Source of the DNA: Kushneria phyllosphaerae
GTDB taxonomy: Bacteria; Pseudomonadota; Gammaproteobacteria; Pseudomonadales; Halomonadaceae
Reading direction: 5' to 3'
DNA length: 64,000 bases
Assembly: GCF_900312995.1 (NCBI RefSeq)
Contig: NZ_ONZI01000001.1
Location: forward strand, 744,001-808,000
How positions within the stretch are numbered: the stretch's first letter is position 1; every line of letters starts with the position of its first letter. The notes below the pieces were generated by a model. The model had not been told where the DNA came from. It was given only the letters and a program-made list of their open reading frames with translations, and made no database searches. Positions 56,174 to 64,000 of the stretch are shown here, in pieces. The position numbers and the translations under genes were made by a program.

Positions 56174-56560
56174 TTATGAGGGCTCGGGGCGTCGGCGCAA
56201 GGCAGTGACGGCCAGCATGACCCAGCCGGCCATCATTGCAAGGCCTCCCAACGGCGTGATTGGCCCCAGCAGGGCAGGGCCGCCCAGTGCCAGCAGATAC
56301 AGCGAGCCGCTAAACAGCACAACACCTGTCCCCCAGAGCATCAGCACGAGACGCTGCCCCTTGAGGGCCACGACCTCACGCCAGATCAGGATCATCATGA
56401 AGGCCAGCGTATGCCATGCCTGGTAGCGTACACCGGTGTGCCAGGCGTTGAGCGCGCGGGCGTCCAGCTGGTCGGCCAGACCATGGGCGCCCCAGGCGCC
56501 CAGCACCACGACGCCCAGTCCCGACAGGGCCGCAACCAGCCAGAGAAGGCGCGATGGCAT
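56174..56560 (-). CDS. DUF423 membrane protein
   Basis: A 128-residue protein with four hydrophobic helices and the family signature GAWGAHGL near the N-terminus and YQAWHTLAFM. Conserved small inner-membrane protein of unknown function. ATG 56560 with aggag upstream; the much longer open frame on this strand extends through the next gene's promoter and is not real. Confidence 0.9.
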   Translation of the reverse strand: MPSRLLWLVAALSGLGVVVLGAWGAHGLADQLDARALNAWHTGVRYQAWHTLAFMMILIWREVVALKGQRLVLMLWGTGVVLFSGSLYLLALGGPALLGPITPLGGLAMMAGWVMLAVTALRRRPEPS

Positions 56561-56722
56561 CCGGTATACTCCTATAGAATCGGGCATTCGCCCTTGAATG
56601 CGTGTATGGTCGCACGCACGCGCCCGAGCCACCAGGTGCCGTGGGCGGGCCGGTGGCTTCGACCAACAATACACCACAAGCGTAATGCCTTCTTGAGAGC
56701 AGGGCATGGCGGGGGATAACCC

Positions 56723-58204
56723 ATGGAATTCATCAATACCATCGAAAACGGCATTCTTGCCATTACCGACCCCATCAGCAGTTTTATCTGGACTTATATT
56801 CTGGTCTATCTGCTTTTGGGCGCCGGTGTGGCCTTTACGCTGCTGACGAAGTTCATGCAGTTTCGTCTGATGGGTCACATGGCGCGTGTGACCTTTGGCG
56901 GTCGCGGTTCGGGTGATGGCATCAGTGCCTTTCAGGCCTTTGCGACCTCGCTGGCGTCCAGGGTGGGAACGGGTAACCTCGCCGGTGTGGCCATCGCCCT
57001 CTGGGTCGGGGGGCCGGGCGCCATCTTCTGGATGTGGATGACGGCACTGGTCGGGCTGGCCACCGCCTTTATCGAATCCACGCTCGCCCAGGTCTACAAG
57101 GTCAAGCATGAGGACGGTGCCTTCCGAGGTGGACCGGCCTATTACATGGAACGTGGTCTGGGGCAGCGCTGGATGGGCTGCCTGTTTGCGGTCTTTTTGA
57201 TCATTGCCTACGGCCTGGCCTTCAATGGTGCCCAGTCCAATACCATCGCCCAGGCCATCGATAGTGCCTTTGCTGTCCCGACCTGGATTACCGGGATCGT
57301 ACTGGTGGCCATGACGGCCCTGATCATCTATGGCGGCATCAAGTCGGTGGCACGCACTGCCGAGAAGATTGTACCGGTCATGGCCGTGGCCTATCTGCTG
57401 GTCGCGCTCTACATCCTGATCGTCAACATCGGTGAGGTGCCGTCAATGCTGGCGCTGATCGTCAAGAGCGCCTTTGGTTTCGGACCTGCAGTCGGTGGCG
57501 CGGCGGGCTATGCCATCAAGACGGCAATGGAAAACGGCATCAAGCGCGGACTGTTCTCCAACGAGGCCGGCATGGGCTCGGCGCCCAACGCTGCCGCCAC
57601 GGCAACGGTCAAGCATCCGGCGGCCCAGGGGCTGGTCCAGTCCTTTGGCGTGGTATGCGATACCCTGATCATTTGCACCTGCACCGCCGTGGTGATTCTG
57701 CTTTCCGGGGTCTATGACACTCTGCTGGCCAGCTCGCCGGGCGTCGATATCCAGGGCATTCAGCTCACTCAGGATGCCATGAGCGATCATCTGGGCGTGT
57801 TTGGCACCTGGTTCATTGCGCTGGCCATTTTGCTGTTCGCCTTTACCTCGATCGTTGGTAATTACGCCTACGGCGAGATCAACATGGGGTATCTGTTCGG
57901 TCGGCGCAGCAAGGGTGCCATTCAGGCACTGCGTATCGCTGTGCTGGTCATGGTCATGCTGGGTGCCGTGGCGGAGCTTGATTTCGTCTGGGCCTTTGCC
58001 GACTTTGCGATGGGGTTGATGGCGACCACCAACCTGATTGCCATTCTGCTGTTGGCGCCCGTGGCCCTGCGTGTACTGAAGGACTATGAGCGTCAGCGTC
58101 GTGATGGTGTGCGGGAGCCGGTCTTCGATCCCACTGTCCTCAAGAATCCCGAGCAGCTTTCCAGCGGTGTATGGACGTCTTCCAGCGAAACCGTGACGCG
58201 GTAG
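56723..58204 (+). CDS. Sodium:alanine symporter (AGCS family)
   Basis: A 493-residue inner-membrane transporter with about eleven helices. AGCS markers: SLASRVGTGNLAGVAIALWVGG, FRGGPAYYMERGL, and GLFSNEAGMGSAPNAAAT, which line the substrate and sodium sites. Takes up alanine or glycine with Na+. ATG 56723 follows gggg-type sequence. Na+-coupled uptake suits a halophile. It is followed by thiS on the same strand after 57 bases. Confidence 0.94.
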   Translation: MEFINTIENGILAITDPISSFIWTYILVYLLLGAGVAFTLLTKFMQFRLMGHMARVTFGGRGSGDGISAFQAFATSLASRVGTGNLAGVAIALWVGGPGAIFWMWMTALVGLATAFIESTLAQVYKVKHEDGAFRGGPAYYMERGLGQRWMGCLFAVFLIIAYGLAFNGAQSNTIAQAIDSAFAVPTWITGIVLVAMTALIIYGGIKSVARTAEKIVPVMAVAYLLVALYILIVNIGEVPSMLALIVKSAFGFGPAVGGAAGYAIKTAMENGIKRGLFSNEAGMGSAPNAAATATVKHPAAQGLVQSFGVVCDTLIICTCTAVVILLSGVYDTLLASSPGVDIQGIQLTQDAMSDHLGVFGTWFIALAILLFAFTSIVGNYAYGEINMGYLFGRRSKGAIQALRIAVLVMVMLGAVAELDFVWAFADFAMGLMATTNLIAILLLAPVALRVLKDYERQRRDGVREPVFDPTVLKNPEQLSSGVWTSSSETVTR

Positions 58205-58261
58205 GAGCCCTCCGGACTCCAGCGTTATAATGCACATCCCGAGACCAGTGCAGGATGTGAC

Positions 58262-58462
58262 ATGCAGCTATACATCAACGGAGAAACGCGCCGGGTCGAT
58301 CAGGTCAGCAATGTGGCTGACCTGATCGCCATGCTTTCGCTGACCGGTCGGCGTATTGCCGTGGAAGTCAACGAATCCATTGTGCCGCGCACCCGCCATG
58401 CGACAACGACCCTCAATGAGGGCGATCGCGTCGAGATTGTTCATGCCATTGGCGGCGGCTGA
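58262..58462 (+). CDS. thiS: Sulfur carrier protein ThiS
   Basis: A 66-residue ubiquitin-fold protein ending in Gly-Gly (VEIVHAIGGG), the C-terminal glycine that is thiocarboxylated to give sulfur for the thiamine thiazole ring. The VEVNESIVPR segment is conserved. It lies 60 bases upstream of thiG, with which it forms the synthase complex. ATG 58262 follows aggatg. No TPP riboswitch is seen upstream. Confidence 0.95.
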   Translation: MQLYINGETRRVDQVSNVADLIAMLSLTGRRIAVEVNESIVPRTRHATTTLNEGDRVEIVHAIGGG

Positions 58463-58522
58463 TACCCCGGTGCCAGTGGCGATCGCATCAGAACCCCGCC
58501 AGTCGGGTCCGAGGAGAACATC

Positions 58523-59326
58523 ATGAGCATTGATTCCCGGTGGGATACCCCCCTGCACATTGCCGGGCGAACCTTTACCTCGCGCTTGCTGGTCGGTACC
58601 GGCAAGTATCGTGACCTTGAAGAAACGGGCGCGGCCGTTGCGGCCAGCGGCGCTGAAATCGTGACGGTGGCCGTGCGCCGCTCCAACATCGGGCAGAATC
58701 CGGATGAGCCCAACCTGCTCGACGTCATCTCTCCCGAACGCTATACCATCCTGCCCAACACGGCCGGCTGCTATAACGCGCGTGACGCAGTACGCACCTG
58801 TCAGCTCGCCCGCGAGCTGCTTGATGGGCACAACCTCGTCAAGCTGGAGGTGCTGGGCAACGACCATACGCTCTATCCCAATGTGATGGAGACCCTCAGC
58901 GCGGCGCGTACGCTCGTCGAGGATGGCTTTGATGTCATGGTGTATACCAGTGATGATCCGATCGTGGCCGCCGAGCTTGAGTCGATCGGCTGCTGTGCGG
59001 TCATGCCGCTGGGCTCGCTGATCGGTTCCGGCCACGGCCTGCTCAATCCGCACGCCCTGTCACTGATCATCGACAACGCCCGTGTACCGGTGCTGGTCGA
59101 TGCCGGTATTGGCACGCCGTCCGATGCGGCCATGGCCATGGAACTTGGCTGCGACGGGGTGCTGGTCAACTCGGCCATCGCCCACGCCCGTCAGCCGATC
59201 CTGATGGCCAGTGCCATGAAAAAGGCCGTTGAAGCCGGGCGTGAAGCCCGCCTGGCCGAACGCATGGGCAGAAAGACCTATGCCGCCAGCCCTTCATCGC
59301 CCACGGAAGGCCTGATCACCGGCTGA
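58523..59326 (+). CDS. thiG: Thiazole synthase ThiG
   Basis: A 267-residue TIM-barrel enzyme that joins deoxyxylulose 5-phosphate, dehydroglycine and ThiS-borne sulfur to make the thiazole phosphate of thiamine. Seen: [18 protein letters not shown], the LVKLEVLG lysine that forms the Schiff base, [10 protein letters not shown] and [11 protein letters not shown]. The length is normal. ATG 58523 with aggaga upstream. Operon: thiS-thiG, with trmB close behind, an order known in other proteobacteria. Confidence 0.96.
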   Translation: MSIDSRWDTPLHIAGRTFTSRLLVGTGKYRDLEETGAAVAASGAEIVTVAVRRSNIGQNPDEPNLLDVISPERYTILPNTAGCYNARDAVRTCQLARELLDGHNLVKLEVLGNDHTLYPNVMETLSAARTLVEDGFDVMVYTSDDPIVAAELESIGCCAVMPLGSLIGSGHGLLNPHALSLIIDNARVPVLVDAGIGTPSDAAMAMELGCDGVLVNSAIAHARQPILMASAMKKAVEAGREARLAERMGRKTYAASPSSPTEGLITG

Positions 59327-59368
59327 TCCGGGGCATGACCCGTTCCACCGTTTTTGACGATATTTGTG

Positions 59369-60088
59369 ATGACAGAAGACACAGCGCCGGCTCCCGAGTC
59401 CGGCGAAGACACGCCGCATCGCGGCATCAAGAGTTATGTGGTTCGCAGCGGGCGCATGACCCTGGCCCAGCGTCGCGGTCTGGAAAAGGTCTTTCCGCGC
59501 CTGGGACTGACCCTCGCCCACGGGCGGCTGGATCTGGAAGCGCTGTTCGGGCGCCGGGCACCGTGTGTGGTCGAGATCGGCTTTGGCATGGGGAGCTCGC
59601 TGCTTGAGCAGGCCATGGCCAACCCGGACACCGACTTTATCGGCATCGAGGTTCATCCACCGGGGGTGGGCAAGCTGCTTGATGATGTCGACAAGGCAGG
59701 ATTGTCCAACGTTCGGGTGTATCGCGAGGACGCGCTCAAGGTGCTTGATGACTGCCTGCCGGCCGAATCGGTCAACACGCTGCAGCTCTTCTTTCCCGAT
59801 CCCTGGCCCAAAAAGCGCCATCACAAGCGTCGAATCCTGCAGCCGGCCTTCATTGAGCGGGTGCGTCGCGTGCTCGAGCCGCAAGGCCGCTTCCACATGG
59901 CGACCGACTGGCAGCCCTACGCTGAATACATGGTCGAGACCATGAACGAGGCGCCCGGGTTCGTGACGCTGGCACCTGAAGGAGATTACGTTCCGCGCCC
60001 GGACTTTCGTCCCCTGACCAAGTTTGAAACCCGCGGTGAGCGGCTGGGTCATGGCGTGTGGGATCTGATCTATCAGCGCAGTGACTGA
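59369..60088 (+). CDS. trmB: tRNA (guanine-N7-)-methyltransferase TrmB
   Basis: A 239-residue Rossmann-fold methyltransferase that makes m7G46 in tRNA. The SAM-binding [11 protein letters not shown], the FIGIEVH motif and the RNA-binding/catalytic [16 protein letters not shown] block are present, with [16 protein letters not shown] at the end. ATG 59369 chosen, giving the usual short acidic N-terminus; an in-frame ATG at 59354 is possible. It is 42 bases after thiG. Confidence 0.95.
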   Translation: MTEDTAPAPESGEDTPHRGIKSYVVRSGRMTLAQRRGLEKVFPRLGLTLAHGRLDLEALFGRRAPCVVEIGFGMGSSLLEQAMANPDTDFIGIEVHPPGVGKLLDDVDKAGLSNVRVYREDALKVLDDCLPAESVNTLQLFFPDPWPKKRHHKRRILQPAFIERVRRVLEPQGRFHMATDWQPYAEYMVETMNEAPGFVTLAPEGDYVPRPDFRPLTKFETRGERLGHGVWDLIYQRSD

Positions 60089-60150
60089 TCCAGCCAGCAT
60101 CACGTGCGGTGTTCAGGAGTTGGATCTCGGAAGGTCTTCATGACCGACGT

Positions 60151-60174
60151 AAAAAAGCCGCCCAATTGGGCGGC
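60151..60174 (-). terminator. Hairpin with minus-strand T-run after trmB
   Basis: Stem gccgcccaattgggcggc with six A on its left side, so it would work as a terminator only for leftward transcription; on the plus strand no T-run follows it. Confidence 0.5.
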
Positions 60175-60269
60175 TCAAGGACCGTGACTAGCTTGATGAG
60201 GAGATGAACCACTCGATACCTGACATATCGGGTTGTTCATGCGGTGACTGGCGATCACCACATCTCAAA

Positions 60270-60313
60270 GATAACCATTCTCATTTGGCTGGTCAAGACA
60301 AATGAGAATATTT
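60270..60313. promoter_or_regulatory. Hairpin and Fur-like sequence upstream of a membrane-protein gene
   Basis: Perfect 11-bp arms attctcatttg / caaatgagaat (60277-60287, 60299-60309) followed by attttttaa could be a terminator. The overlapping AGATAAC-c-ATTCTCA (60270-60284) fits the Fur 7-1-7 model at 11 of 14 positions. Which role is real cannot be told. Confidence 0.4.
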
Positions 60314-60400
60314 TTTAAATGAATGCCTGCTGTTATTGGCGCCCGGCTTCATGACTGCTGCCGGGCGTTGTCCAACGCCTGCTCGATCACCGGACGCTCC

Positions 60401-60895
60401 ATGTCGATACCCGATTCTCCTGCTCGAATCCCCTCGCTTTGCTGGCTTAACACGCTGGTGGTGGTCACATTGATGACGGTTACCGTGGCCATCGCCTATC
60501 TGGGTTATTACTACGTCGGGGCCGGCAATCGATCGCAGGTGACCTGGTTTGCGCCCGAACTTGACTGTCAACCGCTGGAGGAGCGCTGTTTTACGGCGCT
60601 GGGGCGATTCGGTGACATGCAGACGCAGTGGCACTATCAGAAAGGGCAGCTGAGCGTGGAGATGGTGCTCACCGGGCTGAAGGCGGAAGAGGTGAGGATG
60701 CAGCTTGAAGAAACCGGCAGTCGCTGGCGTCAGACAGCCATGACCCTGGATGCCGTATCGGCGGGTCACTACCGCGGTACGTTCGATATTCCGCTGTGTG
60801 GAACCGACACCCACCGTGCAAGAGGAAGTCTTGTGGTGACTACCCCCAGGGGGCTTTTGGGCAGCTGGTACGATCTGTCACTACCGTGTCACTGA
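60401..60895 (+). CDS. Single-pass membrane protein of unknown function
   Basis: A 164-residue protein with one N-terminal membrane helix (TLVVVTLMTVTVAIAYLGYYYV) and a periplasmic beta-rich domain with four cysteines (ELDCQPLEERCF, IPLCGTD, LPCH) that probably form disulfides. ATG 60401 gives a sensible membrane start. No firm family. A Fur-like motif lies about 120 bases upstream. Confidence 0.8.
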   Translation: MSIPDSPARIPSLCWLNTLVVVTLMTVTVAIAYLGYYYVGAGNRSQVTWFAPELDCQPLEERCFTALGRFGDMQTQWHYQKGQLSVEMVLTGLKAEEVRMQLEETGSRWRQTAMTLDAVSAGHYRGTFDIPLCGTDTHRARGSLVVTTPRGLLGSWYDLSLPCH

Positions 60896-60937
60896 TGCAC
60901 AATGTCACGCGATCTGAAACATGAATTTTCCTATTAA

Positions 60938-61192
60938 TTATCCACACGGCGTTGGGAATTTTTGCTTGACAGAAAGCAAAGCCACTCAAAGTGGATAATT
61001 TCACTCCGTTGACTCATGTTTTTCTAAATAATGATGAGAAACAAAGTGTTATGAGTTTTATGTCATTTTTCTTTGCAGGAAGTGCCATAAGACGGATAGG
61101 GAAGTGCGACATTTATGCACAGGTGCTGGGGTAGTCATTATAGAGAACCTCACAGCCTTATCCACAGGGTGTTCGAGCAGGGTTTATCCACT
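60938..61192. other. Cluster of four DnaA-box-like sites
   Basis: Exact TTATCCACA at 60938-60946 and 61158-61166; TTATCCACT at 61184-61192; and the inverse AGTGGATAA at 60990-60998. All lie in the roughly 320-base non-coding stretch between two convergent genes. The spacing and mixed orientation recall DnaA-titrating or reactivating loci (datA, DARS). Confidence 0.5.
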
Positions 61193-61215
61193 GCCTGTAA
61201 CAGGTTGTCAGGCAT

Positions 61216-61249
61216 TAAAAAACCACCGGGCGATCAGGCCCGGTGGTTT
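61216..61249 (-). terminator. Terminator of the FKBP gene
   Basis: Eleven-pair perfect stem aaccaccgggc / gcccggtggtt, preceded on its left by an A-run (T on the minus strand). Confidence 0.92.
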
Positions 61250-61281
61250 CAGAAGTGCCCCGTATTGCCGGCCTGGCTGGC

Positions 61282-62148
61282 CTATTGGGCTCCGGCGCCT
61301 TCTGCCTGATCAGCACTGGCATCGTCTGCCTGATCGGCACTGGCGTTATCGCTGTCTGCGCTGGTGGCATCATCGCCCACGCCAAGCAGCTCTACCTTGA
61401 AGATCAGAGTCTGGTTCGGACCGATCGGGCCGGTGCCCGCTTCGCCATAGGCCAGATCGGACGGCACGTAGATTTCCCACTTGTCGCCCGGGTGCATCAT
61501 CTTCAGCGCTTCCTGCCAGCCGGGAATGACCTGATCGACCTGGAAGGTCACCGGCTCGCCACGCTCATAGGAGCTGTCAAAGACGTTGCCATCAATGGTG
61601 CGGCCTTCGTAGTTGACGCGAACCTGGTCTTCATCGCCGGGCTGTGTGGCGCTGTCGTCACCTTCTTCCATGACGCGATACTGAAGGCCGGAGTCAGTGG
61701 TCTTGACGCCTTCCTTGCCAGCGTTTTCTTCCAGGAACTGCTTGCCGGTCTGGGCGTTTTTATCAGCCTCCTGCTTCATCTGCTTTTGCTGGTCGGCCAC
61801 CATCTGCTGCTGATACTGCTGCAGGGCATCGCCAATCTGCTGATCGCTGAGACGGATATCGCTGCCGTCGTAGACGTCCTTGATGCCACTGGTAAAGTTA
61901 TCAACATCCAGATCCTTCATGTCTTCATGAAGATTGCGCGCAAGCGTCACGCCAACGGCATAGGCCAGCCGTGCCTGATCGGACTTGAAGTCATCCTTTT
62001 TCTGGGCGCTATCGTCGCCGCCCTTTTGCTGGGCCTGTTCCTGCGTTGCCTGCTTGTCGGCGTTCTTGTCCTTGCCGTCGTCAGCATCGGAACAGCCGGT
62101 CAGTATGATCAGCGTGCTTAGAGTGACCGCGCTCAACAGTTTATTCAT
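61282..62148 (-). CDS. fkpA: FKBP-type peptidyl-prolyl isomerase, lipoprotein (FkpA-like)
   Basis: A 288-residue lipoprotein isomerase/chaperone. Lipobox ILTGC (Cys about residue 19) anchors it. A helical dimerisation domain (about 50-140) precedes the FKBP domain with DSSYERGEPVTFQVDQVIPGW and YVPSDLAYGEAGTGPIGPNQTL. A C-terminal acidic tail of repeated SADxADDAS-like units is not part of the fold. FkpA of Escherichia coli is soluble in the periplasm; this one is lipid-anchored, as in Mip proteins. ATG 62148 with aggag upstream. Confidence 0.93.
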   Translation of the reverse strand: MNKLLSAVTLSTLIILTGCSDADDGKDKNADKQATQEQAQQKGGDDSAQKKDDFKSDQARLAYAVGVTLARNLHEDMKDLDVDNFTSGIKDVYDGSDIRLSDQQIGDALQQYQQQMVADQQKQMKQEADKNAQTGKQFLEENAGKEGVKTTDSGLQYRVMEEGDDSATQPGDEDQVRVNYEGRTIDGNVFDSSYERGEPVTFQVDQVIPGWQEALKMMHPGDKWEIYVPSDLAYGEAGTGPIGPNQTLIFKVELLGVGDDATSADSDNASADQADDASADQAEGAGAQ

Positions 62149-62265
62149 GAAATCTCCTTGTACACATGGTTATCAAGGGATGTTGGACAACATCCAATGA
62201 AAAAAATCACGCCAATCCCTGAAGGAATGTTGGTTGTCTTTCCACAAACGATCTTTAACGAACTA

Positions 62266-62784
62266 TCAGCACGATGTGGGCGCCATATTCTCACTTTCAA
62301 GCCGTAGATGGGAAATCAGCTGGTGATGACGAGCGTTGAGCTCGCCAGTCAGCGGCCTTAAAAGGGCTTCAAATGACAGGTGTGCAGGGCGGGGCAGGGC
62401 GGCTGAAACGGCCAGTGCCTCAAGCTGGCGCAGCATCTCACGCTCGCTCTGAAGTTCGGCCTTTTTAATGTGTGTGCGCATCTGTTCAAGTTCCGGCCGG
62501 CCTGCGGCCTGCGCCTTGAGGTCGCGTCTGAGCTGGCGCAGCGGCTGCGTGTAGTGCTGTTGCCACTGGCGTACGGGCGCCAGCACCGAGGCAGGGGCTG
62601 CCACCGGTGCCCGGCCATGTACCAGCAGCCACAGACCCCAGAGCAGTTCGCAGACATCAAGGCCCGCCTCATTCTGAAGCTCGAGCAGGGCGTCGCTGAC
62701 CCCGGGGCGCGCATAAAGCGCCAGCGCCCAGGGCCAAAGCGCCGGGAGATTTCGGTTAGAATGGGAACCCATTGACTTGTTCAT
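62266..62784 (-). CDS. TIGR02444/DUF2390 family protein
   Basis: A 172-residue helical protein with NLPALWPWALALYARPGV near the start and VCELLWGLWLLVHG, the marks of this uncharacterised gammaproteobacterial family. Divergent from the ABC-F gene, as usual for the family. Start uncertain: ATG 62784 or 62772. Confidence 0.85.
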   Translation of the reverse strand: MNKSMGSHSNRNLPALWPWALALYARPGVSDALLELQNEAGLDVCELLWGLWLLVHGRAPVAAPASVLAPVRQWQQHYTQPLRQLRRDLKAQAAGRPELEQMRTHIKKAELQSEREMLRQLEALAVSAALPRPAHLSFEALLRPLTGELNARHHQLISHLRLESENMAPTSC

Positions 62785-62822
62785 TCGACCACTTATCGGC
62801 AACCGGCCGGACAGGATACTGC

Positions 62823-64000
62823 ATGATCGCATTTCGCCAGCTCGAGCTCCAACGCGGCGGGGTCCCGCTGATCGAGTCCGCAGACTTCATGCTCTCGATG
62901 GGGCACCACGCCGGTATCGTGGGCGCCAACGGCACGGGCAAATCGAGCCTTTTCCAGTTGATTCTGGGGCAACTGACGCCTGAACGCGGCGAGATAGCGC
63001 TCAATGGCGGGGTGCGCATTGCCCACATGAGTCAGGAGATCGTGACGCTTTCCCGCAGCCTGACCGACTTCGTGCTCGATGGCGATCATGCCCTGCGCGA
63101 AACACAGGCGGCGCTGGAAGCCGCCCGCGAGGCCGGCGAGCACCACCGTGAGGCCGAATTGCACGGCGCCATCGAGTCGCTTGATGGCTATACGGCCAAA
63201 GCCCGAGCCGAGCAGCTGCTGGTTGGCCTTGGCTTTGCCCAGCGCGATCTTGAGCGGCCGCTGTCGGATTTCTCGGGGGGCTGGCGCATGCGCGCCAATC
63301 TGGCACAGACGCTGTTCAAGCCGTCCGATCTGATGCTGCTCGATGAGCCGACCAACCACCTGGATCTGGACGCGCTGCTGTGGCTTGAGCAGTGGCTGGT
63401 GCGCTATCCCGGCACGCTGCTTTTGATCTCGCACGACCGGGACTTTCTTGATGCCGTGTGCGATCACATCGTGCACTTTGATCAGCGCCACGTGCAGCTC
63501 TATCGCGGTAACTTCACGACCTTTGAGCGCACCCGCGCCGAGCGACTGGCCCAGCGTGAGGCCGAGCGCGAGAAACAGCAGGCCCGTCGCGCCGAGATAG
63601 AGGACTTCGTGCGCCGCTTTCGCGCCAAGGCGACCAAGGCCAAGCAGGCCCAGAGCCGGCTCAAGATGCTTGAGCGCATGGAAGACATTGCGCCGCTGCG
63701 GGCCGAATCGCCGTTTCGTTTCCGACTGCCCTGTTCCGACAAGGTTTCTCACCCGCTGCTGTCGATCGATCACGCTGCCATCGGCTATGGCGAGGCGCCG
63801 ATCGTTGAAAATGTGCGCCTGTCACTGGCTCCCGGCAGTCGTATTGGCCTTTTAGGCCCCAATGGGGCGGGTAAATCAACGCTGATCAAGGCGCTGACCG
63901 GAGAGCTGGCCCTGCTTAAGGGCGAGCGTACCGAGGGGGAGCATCTCGCCGTCGGCTACTTTGCCCAGCATCAGCTGGATGCGCTGGATCTCAATGCCAG
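62823..64000 (+). CDS. ABC-F family ATPase (YheS-like), incomplete at window end
   Basis: At least 392 residues, no stop before 64000. First ATPase domain: Walker A GANGTGKSS, signature LSDFSGGWRMR, Walker B LMLLDEPTNHLDL. A linker rich in Arg/Lys/Glu then leads to a second domain with Walker A GPNGAGKST. No membrane helices. ABC-F proteins act on the ribosome during translation; the start MIAFRQLELQRGG and the diverse linker are closest to YheS. ATG 62823 is 38 bases from the divergent gene. Confidence 0.92.
   Translation, partial: MIAFRQLELQRGGVPLIESADFMLSMGHHAGIVGANGTGKSSLFQLILGQLTPERGEIALNGGVRIAHMSQEIVTLSRSLTDFVLDGDHALRETQAALEAAREAGEHHREAELHGAIESLDGYTAKARAEQLLVGLGFAQRDLERPLSDFSGGWRMRANLAQTLFKPSDLMLLDEPTNHLDLDALLWLEQWLVRYPGTLLLISHDRDFLDAVCDHIVHFDQRHVQLYRGNFTTFERTRAERLAQREAEREKQQARRAEIEDFVRRFRAKATKAKQAQSRLKMLERMEDIAPLRAESPFRFRLPCSDKVSHPLLSIDHAAIGYGEAPIVENVRLSLAPGSRIGLLGPNGAGKSTLIKALTGELALLKGERTEGEHLAVGYFAQHQLDALDLNA

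Noticed and set aside
56174..57109. A 311-codon minus-strand frame
   Set aside because: Only the last 128 codons have a recognised family (DUF423) and a ribosome site; the rest lies opposite the start of the symporter gene.
60966..60999. Sigma-70 promoter TTGACA...GATAAT
   Set aside because: The spacer is 22 bp, too long for an ordinary promoter, and the GATAAT is part of a DnaA-box-like site.
60900..61215. Chromosomal origin oriC at the DnaA-box cluster
   Set aside because: No dnaA, gidA/mnmG or rpmH nearby and no AT-rich 13-mers of the usual kind; a regulatory DnaA site is more likely.

Overview
The host backbone is GC-rich and gene-dense. It looks like a halophilic gammaproteobacterium of the Halomonadaceae type (Halomonas, Kushneria or Chromohalobacter relatives). 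That assignment rests only on overall gene style (Fpr, UbiK, ThiS-ThiG-TrmB, ComM/YifB) and is tentative. No rRNA, tRNA or CRISPR array was seen.

Layout. 1-12.7 kb is backbone: a chemoreceptor, ferredoxin-NADP reductase, azoreductase, a GlnK/AmtB ammonium locus with a sigma-54-type promoter and a decayed PII copy, UbiK, an OPT transporter, a metallophosphoesterase and the quinone-linked D-lactate dehydrogenase. 12.8-45.6 kb is one chromosomal gene, comM (yifB), split into three pieces by two unrelated mobile elements. Joining the pieces (12796-13638, 30165-30335, 45113-45604) restores an uninterrupted 501-codon ComM. 45.6-64 kb is backbone again: class III alcohol dehydrogenase, lipoprotein trehalase, acetyltransferase, nitrilase-family hydrolase, sulfite-oxidase-like enzyme, a kinase-fold protein, a HisC-like aminotransferase, alanine/Na+ symporter, ThiS/ThiG, TrmB, an FKBP lipoprotein and an ABC-F ATPase cut by the window end.

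Element 1 (13639-30159, 16.5 kb) is a Tn7-family transposon. It has a 5-bp target duplication (gcggc), 25-bp TGT...ACA terminal repeats, extra GTCGCA-type sites at both ends, and a tniC(TnsA)-tniA(TnsB)-tniB(TnsC)-tniQ(TnsD) cassette. A zinc-ribbon-rich fifth gene follows the cassette, and a probable TnsE-like gene lies at the opposite end. Its cargo is a Cd/Pb/Zn resistance set: CDF efflux pump, MerR regulator, P-type ATPase, M23 peptidase and Lnt. Several genes in it are decayed (bile-acid-symporter-like, DsbA-like, ZIP, possible LspA). Two promoters with identical 19-bp spacers suggest that one MerR protein controls both pumps.

Element 2 (30336-45112, 14.8 kb) sits 171 bp further into comM. 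It carries a large serine recombinase, an intact reconstructable attP, a Rha/KilAC regulator and a possible replication protein. It also has portal, connector-like, acidic scaffold-like, decoration-like, major capsid, large terminase and tape-measure genes. No tail tube, baseplate, fibre, protease or lysis gene is visible. Next to attR are two AT-rich genes for membrane-anchored proteins and a possible small RNA. It could be a capsid-forming satellite with its own tape measure or a compactly reduced prophage; this is the best candidate in the window for an undescribed system.
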